A DNA stretch of 64,000 nt from Arthrobacter sp. Bi83 (GCF_918698095.1 NZ_CAKKLY010000019.1:1-64000); one strand, 5' to 3'; positions 52,194 through 61,669 are shown, counted from the first letter of the stretch. A program made the numbers and translations. Notes: generated from the letters alone by a model not told the origin.

Positions 52194-53831
52194 TTACTTC
52201 TCCCAGGGTGCCTTGATGGGGTAAAACTTCTCCAGGAAGTCGGTGACGAGCTCGGCCCGCTCCTCGGCCGGAACCTCTGGGAAGCTGCCGTCATTGAGGC
52301 AGAAGAAGTCCATGTTGCGCTTAGCCAGCAGCTTGGGCAGATAGTTCAACCCCGCCCGGAGGGTCGTGTCCACGTACCTGACCTTGGCCGCTGTCTGGGT
52401 GACAGCACGGCCGGTGAGCAGCGCGTAGTAGTGGTAGAAGGAATTGGTCACGGAGATGTTGTCCGCCGCGCGGAAGGTGCTGGCCGCAGTCTTGGCGAAT
52501 TCATTAGGGAACTCCTGCTCCATCTGGGCCACCACGCTGCGCCTGAGGGGCGCGGCGGAGTGCTCCAGGTGGCGCGTGGTGATCCGGCCAAAGCGGTTCC
52601 ACAACAGCTTCCGGTTCACCCTGGCGGCATTCTCGAAGCCGCTGCGCTCGGCTGCGTTGTCCCCGAGCCCGATCCGGGTCTCGGCCTCGATGAACTTGGT
52701 GATCCCGCCCGGGGTGAAGAACATGTCCGGCCCCACAGGACGCCCGAAGAACATGTCGTCGTTGGAGTACAGGAAATGCTCTGAAAGACCCTCGATGTGG
52801 TGCAGCTGGCATTCCACGGCCTGGGAATTGTGAGTAGGGAGCACGGACGGATCGGCGAAGAACTCTTCGCTCCGGACAATCGTCACGGACGGGTGGTCCG
52901 CCAGCCATTCGGGCGCGGGGGAGTCCGTAGCTATGAAGATGCGGCGGATCCACGGCGCGAACATGTAGACGGACCGGAGTGCGTACTTCAGCTCGTTGAT
53001 CTGCCGGTACCGCGCTTCGTGGTCGTCACCCTCACCGAGGACAGCGCCGGTCTGCCGCGCCCTGCGGGCTGCGATGTACTCCGGAGAACTGCCGTCTACC
53101 CACGAGAAAACCAGGTCGATGTCGAAGCTGATGTCGCTCGCGTGATCAGCGAACATGTTCTCGATGGTGGGCCAGGTGTGGCCATAGCGTTCAACGGTTC
53201 CCCGCACGGCGTCCTGCGTCAGCATGGTGCGGCGCGTCAGCGAGTTCTCGATCGGCAGGATGAGCTGGTCGCCCTCGAAGCTCCAGAGCTCCACCTGCAC
53301 GCCTGCGGAGGCGCCGAACTCGAAACCGCCGTTCGGCTCCACCCGGGGCCTGTACAAGCGGAAGATCCTCGCCTGACGGTTGGTGGAAAGTTCACCGTCC
53401 GCCACGAGCACGGAGGTCTTCTTCTTGGCGTCCACGGTCATGGAGTAGAACGGCTCGTTGCGGCACGCCTCAACCAGGGCGGCCCGCAGCTTCTTGCGGT
53501 TCTTCCAGTCCAGGGCGATCACAGGGCGGTCGTTGTTGCCCCGGACCAGCAGGTAATCCAGGCTGGCGCCTGCCAGCACCGTCCGCAGGAAGAGCAGGTC
53601 CTCCACCATGGCCTGGTAGGGCGTGCGGTTCTGGTTGATCAGTGCATACCGGCCAGAGCGACGGACCACGTCAGGGCGGTGCTTGAGGCGCGCAACAGCG
53701 GCCGGCGACGTTACTTCCGCAAGCACCGGGACATCCTCGGAAGTCTGTCCGCCGTAATAGATGTCGTCCTGAACCGTTACGTCTGTAATGGGGATTCTCC
53801 GTGCTGCTAGGGGATGGGCTCTTACTTGCAT
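52194..53831 (-). CDS. Stealth-family hexose-1-phosphate transferase
   Basis: The 545-residue protein has all four Stealth regions: CR1 DIDLVFSWVDGSSPEY (about 220-235), CR2 INELKYALRSVYMFAPWIRR and IFIATDSPAPEWL, CR3 HNSQAVECQLHHIEGLSEHFLYSNDDMFFG, and CR4 FFCLNDG. Such enzymes transfer sugar-1-phosphate onto surface polymers (CpsY type). The N-terminal 200 residues are an extra domain found in actinobacterial members. ATG 53831 has AGGA 5 nt upstream. No other polysaccharide genes adjoin it; the HAD protein upstream on the same strand is the nearest partner. Confidence 0.88.
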   Translation of the reverse strand: MQVRAHPLAARRIPITDVTVQDDIYYGGQTSEDVPVLAEVTSPAAVARLKHRPDVVRRSGRYALINQNRTPYQAMVEDLLFLRTVLAGASLDYLLVRGNNDRPVIALDWKNRKKLRAALVEACRNEPFYSMTVDAKKKTSVLVADGELSTNRQARIFRLYRPRVEPNGGFEFGASAGVQVELWSFEGDQLILPIENSLTRRTMLTQDAVRGTVERYGHTWPTIENMFADHASDISFDIDLVFSWVDGSSPEYIAARRARQTGAVLGEGDDHEARYRQINELKYALRSVYMFAPWIRRIFIATDSPAPEWLADHPSVTIVRSEEFFADPSVLPTHNSQAVECQLHHIEGLSEHFLYSNDDMFFGRPVGPDMFFTPGGITKFIEAETRIGLGDNAAERSGFENAARVNRKLLWNRFGRITTRHLEHSAAPLRRSVVAQMEQEFPNEFAKTAASTFRAADNISVTNSFYHYYALLTGRAVTQTAAKVRYVDTTLRAGLNYLPKLLAKRNMDFFCLNDGSFPEVPAEERAELVTDFLEKFYPIKAPWEK

Positions 53832-53909
53832 GATAGTCCTGCCAAAAAACTGCAGGAGAACAGTGCCGCCGCCCAGAGTGGCGCGTGCGGCCGAGCGGCG
53901 GGAGCGGGC

Positions 53910-54842
53910 TCAGCCCGCCAGCGCCTCACGCCAGCTGCGAAGGAAAGCCGCTCCGGCGTCGTCGTGGATGACCGTCGCATCCAGGCCCAGGTCGGTGGCG
54001 GTGAGGATGTCGTAGGGCTTGACCGGCACTCCGTCCGCGGGCCGGACGTCCACATGCTTGACCGGGTGGTCGTTGTGGTGCAGCCAGTCTGCCATGGCGT
54101 AGTCCGTCCGGGAATCACCCACGGTCCGCCAGGCCTGGGGCGTGACGCCCTGCGCCGCGAGGAGCTCCACGGCCCGGCTCGCGCCGAGGTCCTTGCCGAG
54201 CCGGACGGACTCGATGTCCGTGGAAATGATGGTGGGGTCCACCCGGTAGTCGACTTCGTCGTCGGAGTTCGGTGCGTGGTGGTCCAGCCGCACGACACCG
54301 AGGCCGTGGCGCGCCATCAGTTCCATGGCTTCCTCGTCGAACAGGTGCTGCTCGGCCAGGTATTCGCTGTTGGGCACCTCGATGTGCTGTTCCACGGACA
54401 CCATGGCGCGCTTGGTCTCATCAAAGAACATGTGCGAGGAATAGTCCTCCGCCACCATCCGGCGAATATCGTCACCGTAGGCGGCGGGGACAGCCAGTTC
54501 GTGGTCCACATGGACAGGGCCGGGGCCGGCAGCCGTGTAACTGAACCAGACGGCGCCCTTTTCACAGATGGCATGGATCAGCGTTCCTGCCGGCATCCCC
54601 GCCGCGATCATGGGTTCCATGACCTGCTCGCGGATGAAGGCGTCCGAGCGCCCGGTGTTGAAGATGATGGGGATCCCGGCGGCGGCCAGTGCCACGAGGT
54701 CCGCGATGATTTCCGGCTTGACGTTCCTGGTCACGGGGCTGGCCACGGGGCCGTCGACGTCCAGGAGGAGGGCAAGGGGAGGAGTCGACGGCGTGTGGGC
54801 GCCTAAGGTGGCAGCGGCGGCATTCGCGGGAGGTGCAGTCAT
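53910..54842 (-). CDS. HAD-superfamily hydrolase (Cof-like)
   Basis: The 310-residue phosphatase has motif I LLLDVDGPV (Asp nucleophile), motif II FNTGRS and the metal motif GDSRTDYAM near residue 250, fitting the Cof/sucrose-phosphatase group. The first 25 residues are Ala/Pro-rich. ATG 54842 is the preferred start (GGAGCC or a CAGAAT box 6 nt upstream). It precedes the Stealth gene on the same strand with 78 bp between them, so a sugar-phosphate substrate is possible but only inferred. Confidence 0.8.
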   Translation of the reverse strand: MTAPPANAAAATLGAHTPSTPPLALLLDVDGPVASPVTRNVKPEIIADLVALAAAGIPIIFNTGRSDAFIREQVMEPMIAAGMPAGTLIHAICEKGAVWFSYTAAGPGPVHVDHELAVPAAYGDDIRRMVAEDYSSHMFFDETKRAMVSVEQHIEVPNSEYLAEQHLFDEEAMELMARHGLGVVRLDHHAPNSDDEVDYRVDPTIISTDIESVRLGKDLGASRAVELLAAQGVTPQAWRTVGDSRTDYAMADWLHHNDHPVKHVDVRPADGVPVKPYDILTATDLGLDATVIHDDAGAAFLRSWREALAG

Positions 54843-54978
54843 GGCTCCATTCTGACAGCCACCGCCTGCCCGGGGCGCCGAGGCAGGCAAATCCGGGCCG
54901 GATGTGACACATGGTTACTGTTTGGCTACAACCTCCGATGCGGGCCGGTTCCACATTCCCTTGGACAGGCAAGGTGCT

Positions 54979-54984
54979 TAGGCT
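54979..54984 (+). promoter_or_regulatory. -10 box pointing to a GTG 54991 leaderless start
   Basis: TAGGCT is followed by exactly 6 nt and then GTG 54991; ATG 54988 is only 3 nt away, so the GTG is the better start by the rule seen at other genes. Confidence 0.45.
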
Positions 54985-54990
54985 TGCATG

Positions 54991-55290
54991 GTGATATTCA
55001 AAGCTGTGGGCGAGGGACGCCCGTACCCCGACCATGGTTTCAGCACGCCCAAGGACTGGGCATTGCTCCCGCCGCGGCCCGTGCGGCTGGATGAACTTGT
55101 AACCACCAAGCGGACTCTGGATCTCGAGGCCCTGCTGGCCGAGGACTCCACCTTCTTTGGCGACCTCTTTCCGCACGTTGTGCAGTACCAGGGCACGCTC
55201 TACCTGGAGGACGGCCTGCACCGGGCTGTCCGGACGGCACTGCACCAGCGCACCGCCATTCACGCCCGTGTGCTGGTGATCGATGGCTAG
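54991..55290 (+). CDS. Conserved actinobacterial protein of unknown function, paired with a LytR_C protein
   Basis: A 99-residue protein (VIFKAVGEGRPYPDHG, DELVTTKRTLDLEALLAEDSTFFGDLFPHVVQYQG, YLEDGLHRAVRTALHQRT). The pattern of the last part is ParB/sulfiredoxin-like, but no function is established. It is a familiar partner of the following LytR_C gene, whose start overlaps its stop by 8 nt (ATGGCTAG). Start GTG 54991 is set by the TAGGCT box; ATG 54988 is one codon earlier. Confidence 0.75.
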   Translation: MIFKAVGEGRPYPDHGFSTPKDWALLPPRPVRLDELVTTKRTLDLEALLAEDSTFFGDLFPHVVQYQGTLYLEDGLHRAVRTALHQRTAIHARVLVIDG

Positions 55291-55957
55291 AAAACGCAAG
55301 GACGTCACGGTCCTGCATGGACACCGCGTCATCACGGGTCCGGAGCTGCGGGCCACGTTCGTGGAGCAGGACGACACCCTCGACCACCCCGGCAGGCTGC
55401 GGCGCCGGATCCTGCACGGCGTGGTGCTTATCTTGCTTCTTGCGCTGATCGTTGGGGCGATCCTGGCAGCCCTGGGCATCATGAACGGCCAAATCAAAAT
55501 TCCTGGAACCGAGGAAAGCGGGGCGAAGGCTTCGGCCTGCCCCGCCGCAACGTTTGACTACACCCCTAACGCCAAGGTCAAAGTCAACGTCTTCAACGCC
55601 ACGAGCCGGGCCGGCCTCGCCAAGTCGGCCGCCAACGAGTTCAAGGTCCGCAAGTTCGGCGTCGGCAAGGTGGGTAACACCGAAACAGGTTACCGGGGCG
55701 TGGCCGCCGTGGTGTCCGGTGCCGCCGGCCAGGCTGCGGCCTTCACCGTCCAGCGGAACGTCCCGGGGTCCGACTATTTCAAGGACGGGCGCACGGATGC
55801 CAGCGTTGACGTGATCCTGGCCGGCGACTACCGGGGATTGGCCAAGCCCGAGTTGGTGGACCAGACCCCTGGCAAGCTGAGCTGCCCGCGGGAAAGCAGG
55901 CGCATCGCGGATGATGCCCCGTTGCCGGTCGTACCCACGCCAAGCGTCAAGCCCTGA
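55283..55957 (+). CDS. LytR C-terminal domain membrane protein
   Basis: The 224-residue protein has a basic cytosolic N-terminus, one membrane helix (about residues 45-68, GVVLILLLALIVGAILAALG), and an external LytR_C domain (about 95-190, KVNVFNATSRAGLAKSAANEF). LytR_C domains accompany LCP wall-polymer ligases but also occur alone; the role here is unknown. Overlap with the preceding gene shows translational coupling. Confidence 0.85.
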   Translation: MARKRKDVTVLHGHRVITGPELRATFVEQDDTLDHPGRLRRRILHGVVLILLLALIVGAILAALGIMNGQIKIPGTEESGAKASACPAATFDYTPNAKVKVNVFNATSRAGLAKSAANEFKVRKFGVGKVGNTETGYRGVAAVVSGAAGQAAAFTVQRNVPGSDYFKDGRTDASVDVILAGDYRGLAKPELVDQTPGKLSCPRESRRIADDAPLPVVPTPSVKP

Positions 55958-55968
55958 ACGGCGGGAGC

Positions 55969-56619
55969 CTAGCCGGCCACGGCGGGCCGCCCGCCGAGCG
56001 GGACAGGGCGGCCGCCGTCGTCGAACCTTGCACCGGAACCCAACTGGATGAAGCGCACTGTCCTTGAAATTCTTTCCTCCAGGTCGTCCGGCTCCTCGCT
56101 TCCGCGGGCCGCGCTGGAGGACAGTGTTCCGTGGATCAGCTGGGCCTGCTGCCGGACGTCTGCCACGGGCAGGTAGCCCTGGTCCATGCCGCTGCGCAGG
56201 ATGTCCTGCAGGAGGTCACTCAGGCCGCCGACGTGATCGGCGAGCTTGGCGAAGGACGCCGGCGAAAGAACGGCGCCCATGGCCGGTCCGGGCGGCATGT
56301 GGCGGCGGCTGAGGTCCTCCACCTGGGCGCGAACATACAGGGCGAGCCGGTCCACTGGATTCTCCAGGCGGCTGAGCGACTCGCGCAGTTCCGCCAGAAA
56401 GCGCTCCGTTTCGACGAGCGCGTACGAGATGAGCAGCTCTTCAATGTCGGCGTAGTAGTTGTACACGGCCGTCCGCCCGATTCCGGCATGGCGCGCAACG
56501 TCCGTCATGGTCAGCCCGGGCAGTCCGTGGGTGAAGAGCAGCTCGCCGAAGGCATTCAGGATGCGGCGCTGGGTCTCGGCGCGCTGCGCAGCATTGCTGG
56601 GGGCCGAAATCCGGGGCAT
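55969..56619 (-). CDS. TetR-family transcriptional regulator
   Basis: The 216-residue repressor has an N-terminal helix-turn-helix (RILNAFGELLFTHGLPGLTMTDVARHAGIGRTAVYNYYADIEELL, residues about 17-62) and a ligand-binding C-terminal domain. The start follows the minus-strand box TAAAGT (56631-56626) by 6 nt, so a leaderless mRNA is likely. No palindromic site or obvious target was identified near it. Confidence 0.88.
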   Translation of the reverse strand: MPRISAPSNAAQRAETQRRILNAFGELLFTHGLPGLTMTDVARHAGIGRTAVYNYYADIEELLISYALVETERFLAELRESLSRLENPVDRLALYVRAQVEDLSRRHMPPGPAMGAVLSPASFAKLADHVGGLSDLLQDILRSGMDQGYLPVADVRQQAQLIHGTLSSSAARGSEEPDDLEERISRTVRFIQLGSGARFDDGGRPVPLGGRPAVAG

Positions 56620-56681
56620 ACGGACACTTTACCGCGATCTGTCAGTAAACCCCGGGCGCCGACACCCGAACAATCCGAGAA

Positions 56682-57407
56682 TCAGACGGCGCAGCCGTCT
56701 GGACCGCATGCCTCGCCGCCGTTTGCGCCGGCGTCCTTGGTCCCGGCGTCGGCCGCGACCATCACCAGCGGATGCGATTCCTGCCACGCCTGCTCCAGCG
56801 CCATGCTGAACGTTGCGGACGGCTGGGCGCCGGAGAGCCCGAACTTGCGGTCGATGACGAAGAACGGGACGCCGCTGATGCCCAGGGCGCGCGCTTCGGC
56901 AAAGTCGTGCCGCACGTCGTCGGCGTACTTGTCGGAAGTGAACAGCTCCGCGACGTCGACGGCGTCCAGGCCCAGCTCCCGGCCGAGGACGGTGAGGTAT
57001 TCGCGGCTGCCGATGTCCTTGCCGTGTTCGAAGTGGTCGCTGAGGAGCCGCTCCTTGGCGGCATCCTGCTTCCCGTGAGCGGCGGCCAGGTGGATGAGCC
57101 GGTGGGCAGTGAAGCTGTTGGCAACCACGACGGCGTCGAACCGGTAGTTGAGCCCCTCGCCTCGGGCCTCAGCTGCCACATGGTCAAACATCTGTGAGAC
57201 CTGCGCCGGGGCCATGCCCTTGCGAGTACTGAGGTAGTCGAGCTCGGTGCCGTCGTAGTGCTCGGGCAGGGAAGGGTCAAGCTGGTAGCTCCGCCACTGC
57301 ACCTCCACGGCATCGCGGTGCGGGAACTCGGCCAGGGCGGCCTCGAAACGGCGCTTGCCGATGTAGCACCACGGACACGCGACGTCTGACCAGATTTCAA
57401 TCTTCAT
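56682..57407 (-). CDS. DsbA-family (FrnE-like) oxidoreductase
   Basis: The 241-residue protein has a thioredoxin fold with the active-site CPWC (Cys11, Cys14) in IEIWSDVACPWCYIGKR and a helical insertion, as in FrnE/2-hydroxychromene-2-carboxylate isomerase relatives. It ends with an Ala/Gly-rich tail and GGEACGPDGCAV with two more Cys. No signal peptide, so cytosolic thiol-disulfide activity is expected. ATG 57407 starts the domain. Its partner is unknown. Confidence 0.88.
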   Translation of the reverse strand: MKIEIWSDVACPWCYIGKRRFEAALAEFPHRDAVEVQWRSYQLDPSLPEHYDGTELDYLSTRKGMAPAQVSQMFDHVAAEARGEGLNYRFDAVVVANSFTAHRLIHLAAAHGKQDAAKERLLSDHFEHGKDIGSREYLTVLGRELGLDAVDVAELFTSDKYADDVRHDFAEARALGISGVPFFVIDRKFGLSGAQPSATFSMALEQAWQESHPLVMVAADAGTKDAGANGGEACGPDGCAV

Positions 57408-57661
57408 GCTTGCCACAACCTGAACCCACGCGCTGGCATTCCTGCCGTGCACTGTTGGCTTGGCCACAGCGCACAGCGCACAGCTTCAGTTACCAGCCTT
57501 GCCCGGCGTCACTGCGGACAATATCGTTTGACGTAGGTTATGAAGTCAGCCGTCGGATGCTCTTCATCCGAACGCCATCGTTAGTTCTGCCCCGATGCGC
57601 CGAGGACGGCGCCGCAGCCATTGTGCGGGGCCGTCTGCTCTGTCACCTGGGAGGCCGGGGA

Positions 57662-58774
57662 ATGCGGATAGGACTTATTGCGGGACCCTGGATTCCCGTT
57701 CCTCCGCCCTCTTACGGCGGCACCGAGAGGGTGGTGGACAGCCTTGCCCGTGGTTTTGCGGCTGCGGGGCACGAGGTGTTGCTGGCTGTTCCCTCCGACA
57801 GCGAATGCCCGGTCCCGCGTGTTTCGGGGATGAGGGTTTCGGAACCTGCCGAGCTGGGGTCCACCCTTTCGGAGCTCAGCCACGTGATACGGGCGTACCA
57901 GGGCATGCGGGGTGTGGACCTGATCCACGACCACACGATGGCCGGTCCGCTGTACGCCCATCGCCCCTCCTCTGTCCCGGTCGTGACGACGATCCACGGC
58001 CGGCTGACGCCCGCAGCGGCGGACATCTACCGGGCCGTTGGGAGGACCGCCAGCATCATCGCCATTTCCCGCGATCAGGTCACGCATGCGCCGGACGTGC
58101 CGATCGCACGGGTAATCCACCACGGGCTGGACCTGTCCACGGTCCCCACGGGCACCGGCAAGGGGGGCTACGCGTGCTTTGTGGGGCGGGTGTGCCCGGA
58201 CAAGGGCTTGGTTGAAGCAATCGCTATTGCCCGGAAGGCAGAAATTCCCCTGCGCATCGCGGCAAAGATGCGCGAACCCGATGAGTTGCGGTTTTACCGG
58301 GAAGTCGTGAAGCCCCTCTTGGGCCCCAACGAGGACTTCATGGGGGAGATCACGGACGACGAAAAGTACGCGCTCATGGGCAACGCCGTCGCATTCCTAA
58401 ATCCCATCCAGTGGCCGGAACCGTTCGGCCTGGTCATGATCGAATCCCTGGCCACGGGGACACCGGTAGTGGGCACTCCGGTTGGCTCGGCTCCGGAGGT
58501 CGTGGACCACGGTGTCACCGGGTTTCTGGCTTCCTTGGCGGAACTGCCGGCGCTTCTGCTGGGCGTGGCCTCACTCAGCCGGGAAGCTTGCCGGGCCTCT
58601 GTAGCGGAGCGCTTCAGTTCTGCCCGCATGGTTGCTGATCATTTGGAGCTGTTCGCCAGCGTTCTGGAGCAGGGGCAGTCTTTCGGGGTTCCGGATCCGG
58701 GGGCGGTGCACGAGAATCAGATGCGGGATCCCCTGGGGCGCGGAGTAGAAAATCGAGGGCCTGCTGGAATCTGA
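57662..58774 (+). CDS. Glycosyltransferase family 4 protein
   Basis: The 370-residue GT-B fold enzyme transfers a nucleotide-activated sugar. It starts MRIGLIAGPWIPVPPPSYGG and has LIHDHTM, VTTIHGRL, GRVCPDKGLVEAI and the donor-binding segment PEPFGLVMIESLATGTPVVGT. ATG 57662 has GGAGG 7 nt upstream; the frame is open to 57410 without support. It precedes a glycogen-debranching-type glucosidase gene by 42 bp, a pair seen often in Actinobacteria. Acceptor and product are unknown. Confidence 0.9.
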   Translation: MRIGLIAGPWIPVPPPSYGGTERVVDSLARGFAAAGHEVLLAVPSDSECPVPRVSGMRVSEPAELGSTLSELSHVIRAYQGMRGVDLIHDHTMAGPLYAHRPSSVPVVTTIHGRLTPAAADIYRAVGRTASIIAISRDQVTHAPDVPIARVIHHGLDLSTVPTGTGKGGYACFVGRVCPDKGLVEAIAIARKAEIPLRIAAKMREPDELRFYREVVKPLLGPNEDFMGEITDDEKYALMGNAVAFLNPIQWPEPFGLVMIESLATGTPVVGTPVGSAPEVVDHGVTGFLASLAELPALLLGVASLSREACRASVAERFSSARMVADHLELFASVLEQGQSFGVPDPGAVHENQMRDPLGRGVENRGPAGI

Positions 58775-58816
58775 GTCTTGCATTGCCGCAACTGCCCGTA
58801 GGAAAGGAAGCAGCCC

Positions 58817-60949
58817 GTGAATGCGTGGAACTCCGATACGGAGGCAGGTCCCTCGGAAGCAGGCGCGGTGACAGTCGTAGAAGGATCGTCGTTTTGCATC
58901 TCGTCCGACAGCGGAGACATTGTGACGGGTGGAACGCAAGGCGTTTTCTACCAGGACACCAGGATCGTTTCCCGCTGGATGCTCCGCGTCAACGGAGCAC
59001 TCCGGGAACCGCTGGTAGCCAGGACGCCCACCGCTTTCCAGGCGACGTTCGTAGGGCGGGCCCGGTGGGCGGACGGGAGGTTTGACAGCCCGTTGGTGGT
59101 TCAGCAGCAACGGCACGTGGGCCCCGGGCTGCGGGACGACATCACGATCCGCAATTACTCTGGCGAGGCAGCCGTGTGTGACATCGAACTTAGCCTCGAT
59201 TCCGACATGGCCGATCTCTTCGACGTCAAAGGCGCCAGGGTGACGACCGGGGCTGTCGTTCGCAGGAGCGTCCATGACGGGGAGCTCCTTATCGAGGCCG
59301 AGCGCAACGGCCAGCGCCGGGGCACGGTTCTCCGAGCAGCCGCCGCGCACGTGCGGGAGGATGCACTGACATTCCGGGTGGAGATCCCGCCCCGGGGGCA
59401 GTGGTCCACGAGCGTCATCGTGGTGCCGCTGATCAACGGAAAGGGGCCCGATGAACCGTTCAGCGAAACGGCCTCGCCCCACCAACGGACGGGTGTGCAG
59501 CGGCATATCGCGTGGGCGGAACACGTACCGCGCATTACCGTCACCGACTGGAATGTTCAGCACGTGCTGAGCCGCAGCCAGAGCGATCTGGGGTCCCTGC
59601 GGATTTTTGATGCCGCACACTCGGGGAGGGTGGCGGTCGCCGCCGGTGCCCCATGGTTCATGGCGCTCTTCGGCCGGGATTCACTGCTTTCCTCCTACAT
59701 GGCCCTGCTCGTGGACCCCGGCCTGGCCGCCGGGACGCTGCAAACCCTGGCCGAAATTCAAGGCACGAAGGTGGACCCCGATTCGGAGGAGGAACCCGGC
59801 CGGATCCCCCATGAAGTGCGGTTTGGCGTCAATGCCGGCCTGGCGCTGGGGGGTACCTCCTACTACGGCACGGCCGACGCCACCCCGCTGTTTGTGGCCG
59901 TGCTGAGTGAGCTCAGCCGTTGGGGACTGGGCGAGGACATCATCGGTTCGCTGCTGCCGCATGCGGACCGTGCCTTGGACTGGATCGAGCACTTCGGGGA
60001 CCGCGACGGCGACGGCTTCGTGGAGTACCTGAGGCCCAACCCCCACGGATTGTTGAACCAGGGGTGGAAGGACTCGTGGGACGGGATTAATTTCGCCGAC
60101 GGCAGGATGGCTGAGCCACCCATCGCACTGTGCGAGGTCCAGGGTTACGTCTACTCCGCCTACGTGGGCCGGTCGCTGCTGGCCCGCTGGGCCGGGGACT
60201 CGTCATTGGAACACCACTGGGCCGAGCGTGCTGCCACCGTGAAGGCGTCGTTCAACGAGCGGTTTTGGCTGCCCGACAAGGGGTATTTCGCCATCGCGCT
60301 GGACAAGGACAAGCAGGCGGTGGACTCGTGCGCATCAAACATGGGCCACTGCCTCTGGGTAGGAATAGTCGATGAGGACAAGGCGCCCATGGTCGCCGAG
60401 CGACTCATGTCGCCGGAGATGTTTACGGGGTGGGGCATCAGGACACTGGCCTCGGATATGGGCGCCTACAACCCTGTCAGCTACCACAACGGCTCCGTCT
60501 GGCCGCACGATACGGCACTGGTGGCCACCGGGCTCATGCGCTACGGCTTCGTGGACGAGGCCCGCCGGGTCGCGGGCGGGCTTTTTGCCGCCGCCGCGCA
60601 TTTCGACGGACAGCTGCCGGAGCTGTTCTGCGGTTTTGACCGGAGTGACTTCCCGGAGCCGGTGCCGTACCCCACAGCCTGCTCCCCGCAGGCGTGGGCA
60701 GCAGCCGCTCCGGTGCAGTTGGCCCGGATTCTTTTGCGCTTTGACCCAGACTTCACGCGGAATGTCCTGCACCTGGCGCCCATACTGCCGGCCGAGCTCG
60801 GCGATGTCCGGGCAGAAAACGTCCTCTTGGGCCGCTCCAGGATCACCATCCGGGCCCATAGGGGGGAGGGGAGCGTGGAGGGGTTGCCTCCCGAACTGAA
60901 GCTCCGGAAGGAGCCGCGTCCGCCCCTTAACAGTGACCTTGGCGGTTAG
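58817..60949 (+). CDS. Glycogen debranching-type amylo-alpha-1,6-glucosidase
   Basis: The 710-residue protein has an N-terminal GDE_N-like beta domain (VVEGSSFCISSDSGDIVTGGTQGVFYQDTRIVS, residues 20-200) and a C-terminal (alpha/alpha)6 glucosidase barrel (about 260-690) with PWFMALFGRDSLLSSYM, DRDGDGFVEY, QGWKDSWDG and NGSVWPHDTALV, in which Asp/Glu acids are expected. It would hydrolyse alpha-1,6 branches or related alpha-glucosides in the cytosol; no signal peptide. GTG 58817 has GGAAAGGA upstream. Its stop abuts the convergent GNAT gene with no gap. Confidence 0.85.
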   Translation: MNAWNSDTEAGPSEAGAVTVVEGSSFCISSDSGDIVTGGTQGVFYQDTRIVSRWMLRVNGALREPLVARTPTAFQATFVGRARWADGRFDSPLVVQQQRHVGPGLRDDITIRNYSGEAAVCDIELSLDSDMADLFDVKGARVTTGAVVRRSVHDGELLIEAERNGQRRGTVLRAAAAHVREDALTFRVEIPPRGQWSTSVIVVPLINGKGPDEPFSETASPHQRTGVQRHIAWAEHVPRITVTDWNVQHVLSRSQSDLGSLRIFDAAHSGRVAVAAGAPWFMALFGRDSLLSSYMALLVDPGLAAGTLQTLAEIQGTKVDPDSEEEPGRIPHEVRFGVNAGLALGGTSYYGTADATPLFVAVLSELSRWGLGEDIIGSLLPHADRALDWIEHFGDRDGDGFVEYLRPNPHGLLNQGWKDSWDGINFADGRMAEPPIALCEVQGYVYSAYVGRSLLARWAGDSSLEHHWAERAATVKASFNERFWLPDKGYFAIALDKDKQAVDSCASNMGHCLWVGIVDEDKAPMVAERLMSPEMFTGWGIRTLASDMGAYNPVSYHNGSVWPHDTALVATGLMRYGFVDEARRVAGGLFAAAAHFDGQLPELFCGFDRSDFPEPVPYPTACSPQAWAAAAPVQLARILLRFDPDFTRNVLHLAPILPAELGDVRAENVLLGRSRITIRAHRGEGSVEGLPPELKLRKEPRPPLNSDLGG

Positions 60950-61483
60950 CTATCCCAGCCTGCGCTCCATCACGAAGTCATGTTCCACGGTGCTGCCCAG
61001 CTGAAATGACTTGGTTCCCACCTTCCGGAAACCGGACTTTTCGTAGAACCGGATCGCCTTGGCGTTCTCGCTGTTGACGCCGAGCCACATCCCGGCGGCC
61101 CCAGTACCTGCGGCGGACTCGAGGCTCGCGTGCATGAGTTCGGCCGCGGCGCCGAGACCGTGATGGTCCGGGTGCACATAGCATTTGCTGAGCTCGACCG
61201 ACGGGAGGGCATTGAGCGCGGAGGCCACGCCCGGATCGGAGGTTGGCCGGTCCACGAGCAGGCTGTAGCCGCGGAGGTCTTCGCCGGCATCAATGACCAG
61301 GACCGTCACCGCGGGATCGGCGAGGTACGCACGGAAGTGGCGCTCGCTGAGTGTGTTGGCGAGGTGGGCAGCGATGTCCTCACGCGATGATCCGGGCGGG
61401 CATGCCAGCGGAAAGGTGACGGCAGCCAGCTCGGCCAGCCGCCCGGCGTCGTCCGCGGCCGCCTTGCGGATAGTGTGCGTCAT
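60950..61483 (-). CDS. GNAT-family N-acetyltransferase
   Basis: The 177-residue acetyltransferase has the GNAT core: IRKAAADDAGRLAELAAVTFP at the start, motif A CYVHPDHHGLGAAAELM (acetyl-CoA binding), and WLGVNSENAKAIRFYEKSGFRKVGT. The substrate is unknown. ATG 61483 is the true start, with GGAGG 6 nt upstream; the frame runs on without a stop through the UPF0303 remnant to 61669, so a longer fusion product is also possible. Confidence 0.88.
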   Translation of the reverse strand: MTHTIRKAAADDAGRLAELAAVTFPLACPPGSSREDIAAHLANTLSERHFRAYLADPAVTVLVIDAGEDLRGYSLLVDRPTSDPGVASALNALPSVELSKCYVHPDHHGLGAAAELMHASLESAAGTGAAGMWLGVNSENAKAIRFYEKSGFRKVGTKSFQLGSTVEHDFVMERRLG

Positions 61484-61669
61484 GCAGGTCCTCCGACGAG
61501 AGTGTCTTGTACAGGTATGCTCGATCGCCACGCCATGGCCCTCGGCAATCGCATGGTCGGCGATGAGAGAGCCGAGGCGCCACGCATCGTGGTGGTCAAA
61601 ACTCGCGAAAACGAGTTCTTCCTCGTGCTGCCGCAGTTCAGCGATCCGCGGCGAGACGGTGTCAGTCAT
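61484..61669 (-). pseudogene. Truncated UPF0303 (haem-degrading domain) gene, N-terminal part only
   Basis: From ATG 61669 the frame reads MTDTVSPRIAELRQHEE, FASFDHHDAWRLGSLIADHA, GHGVAIEH, which is the first third of a UPF0303/Haem_degrading protein (normally about 160 residues). The family sequence stops near residue 52, then CTRHSRRRTC leads in frame into the GNAT start. The ATG overlaps the stop of the Gfo/Idh gene by 8 nt, so it is likely translated as an N-terminal extension of the GNAT protein. A deletion is the simplest explanation. Confidence 0.65.
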
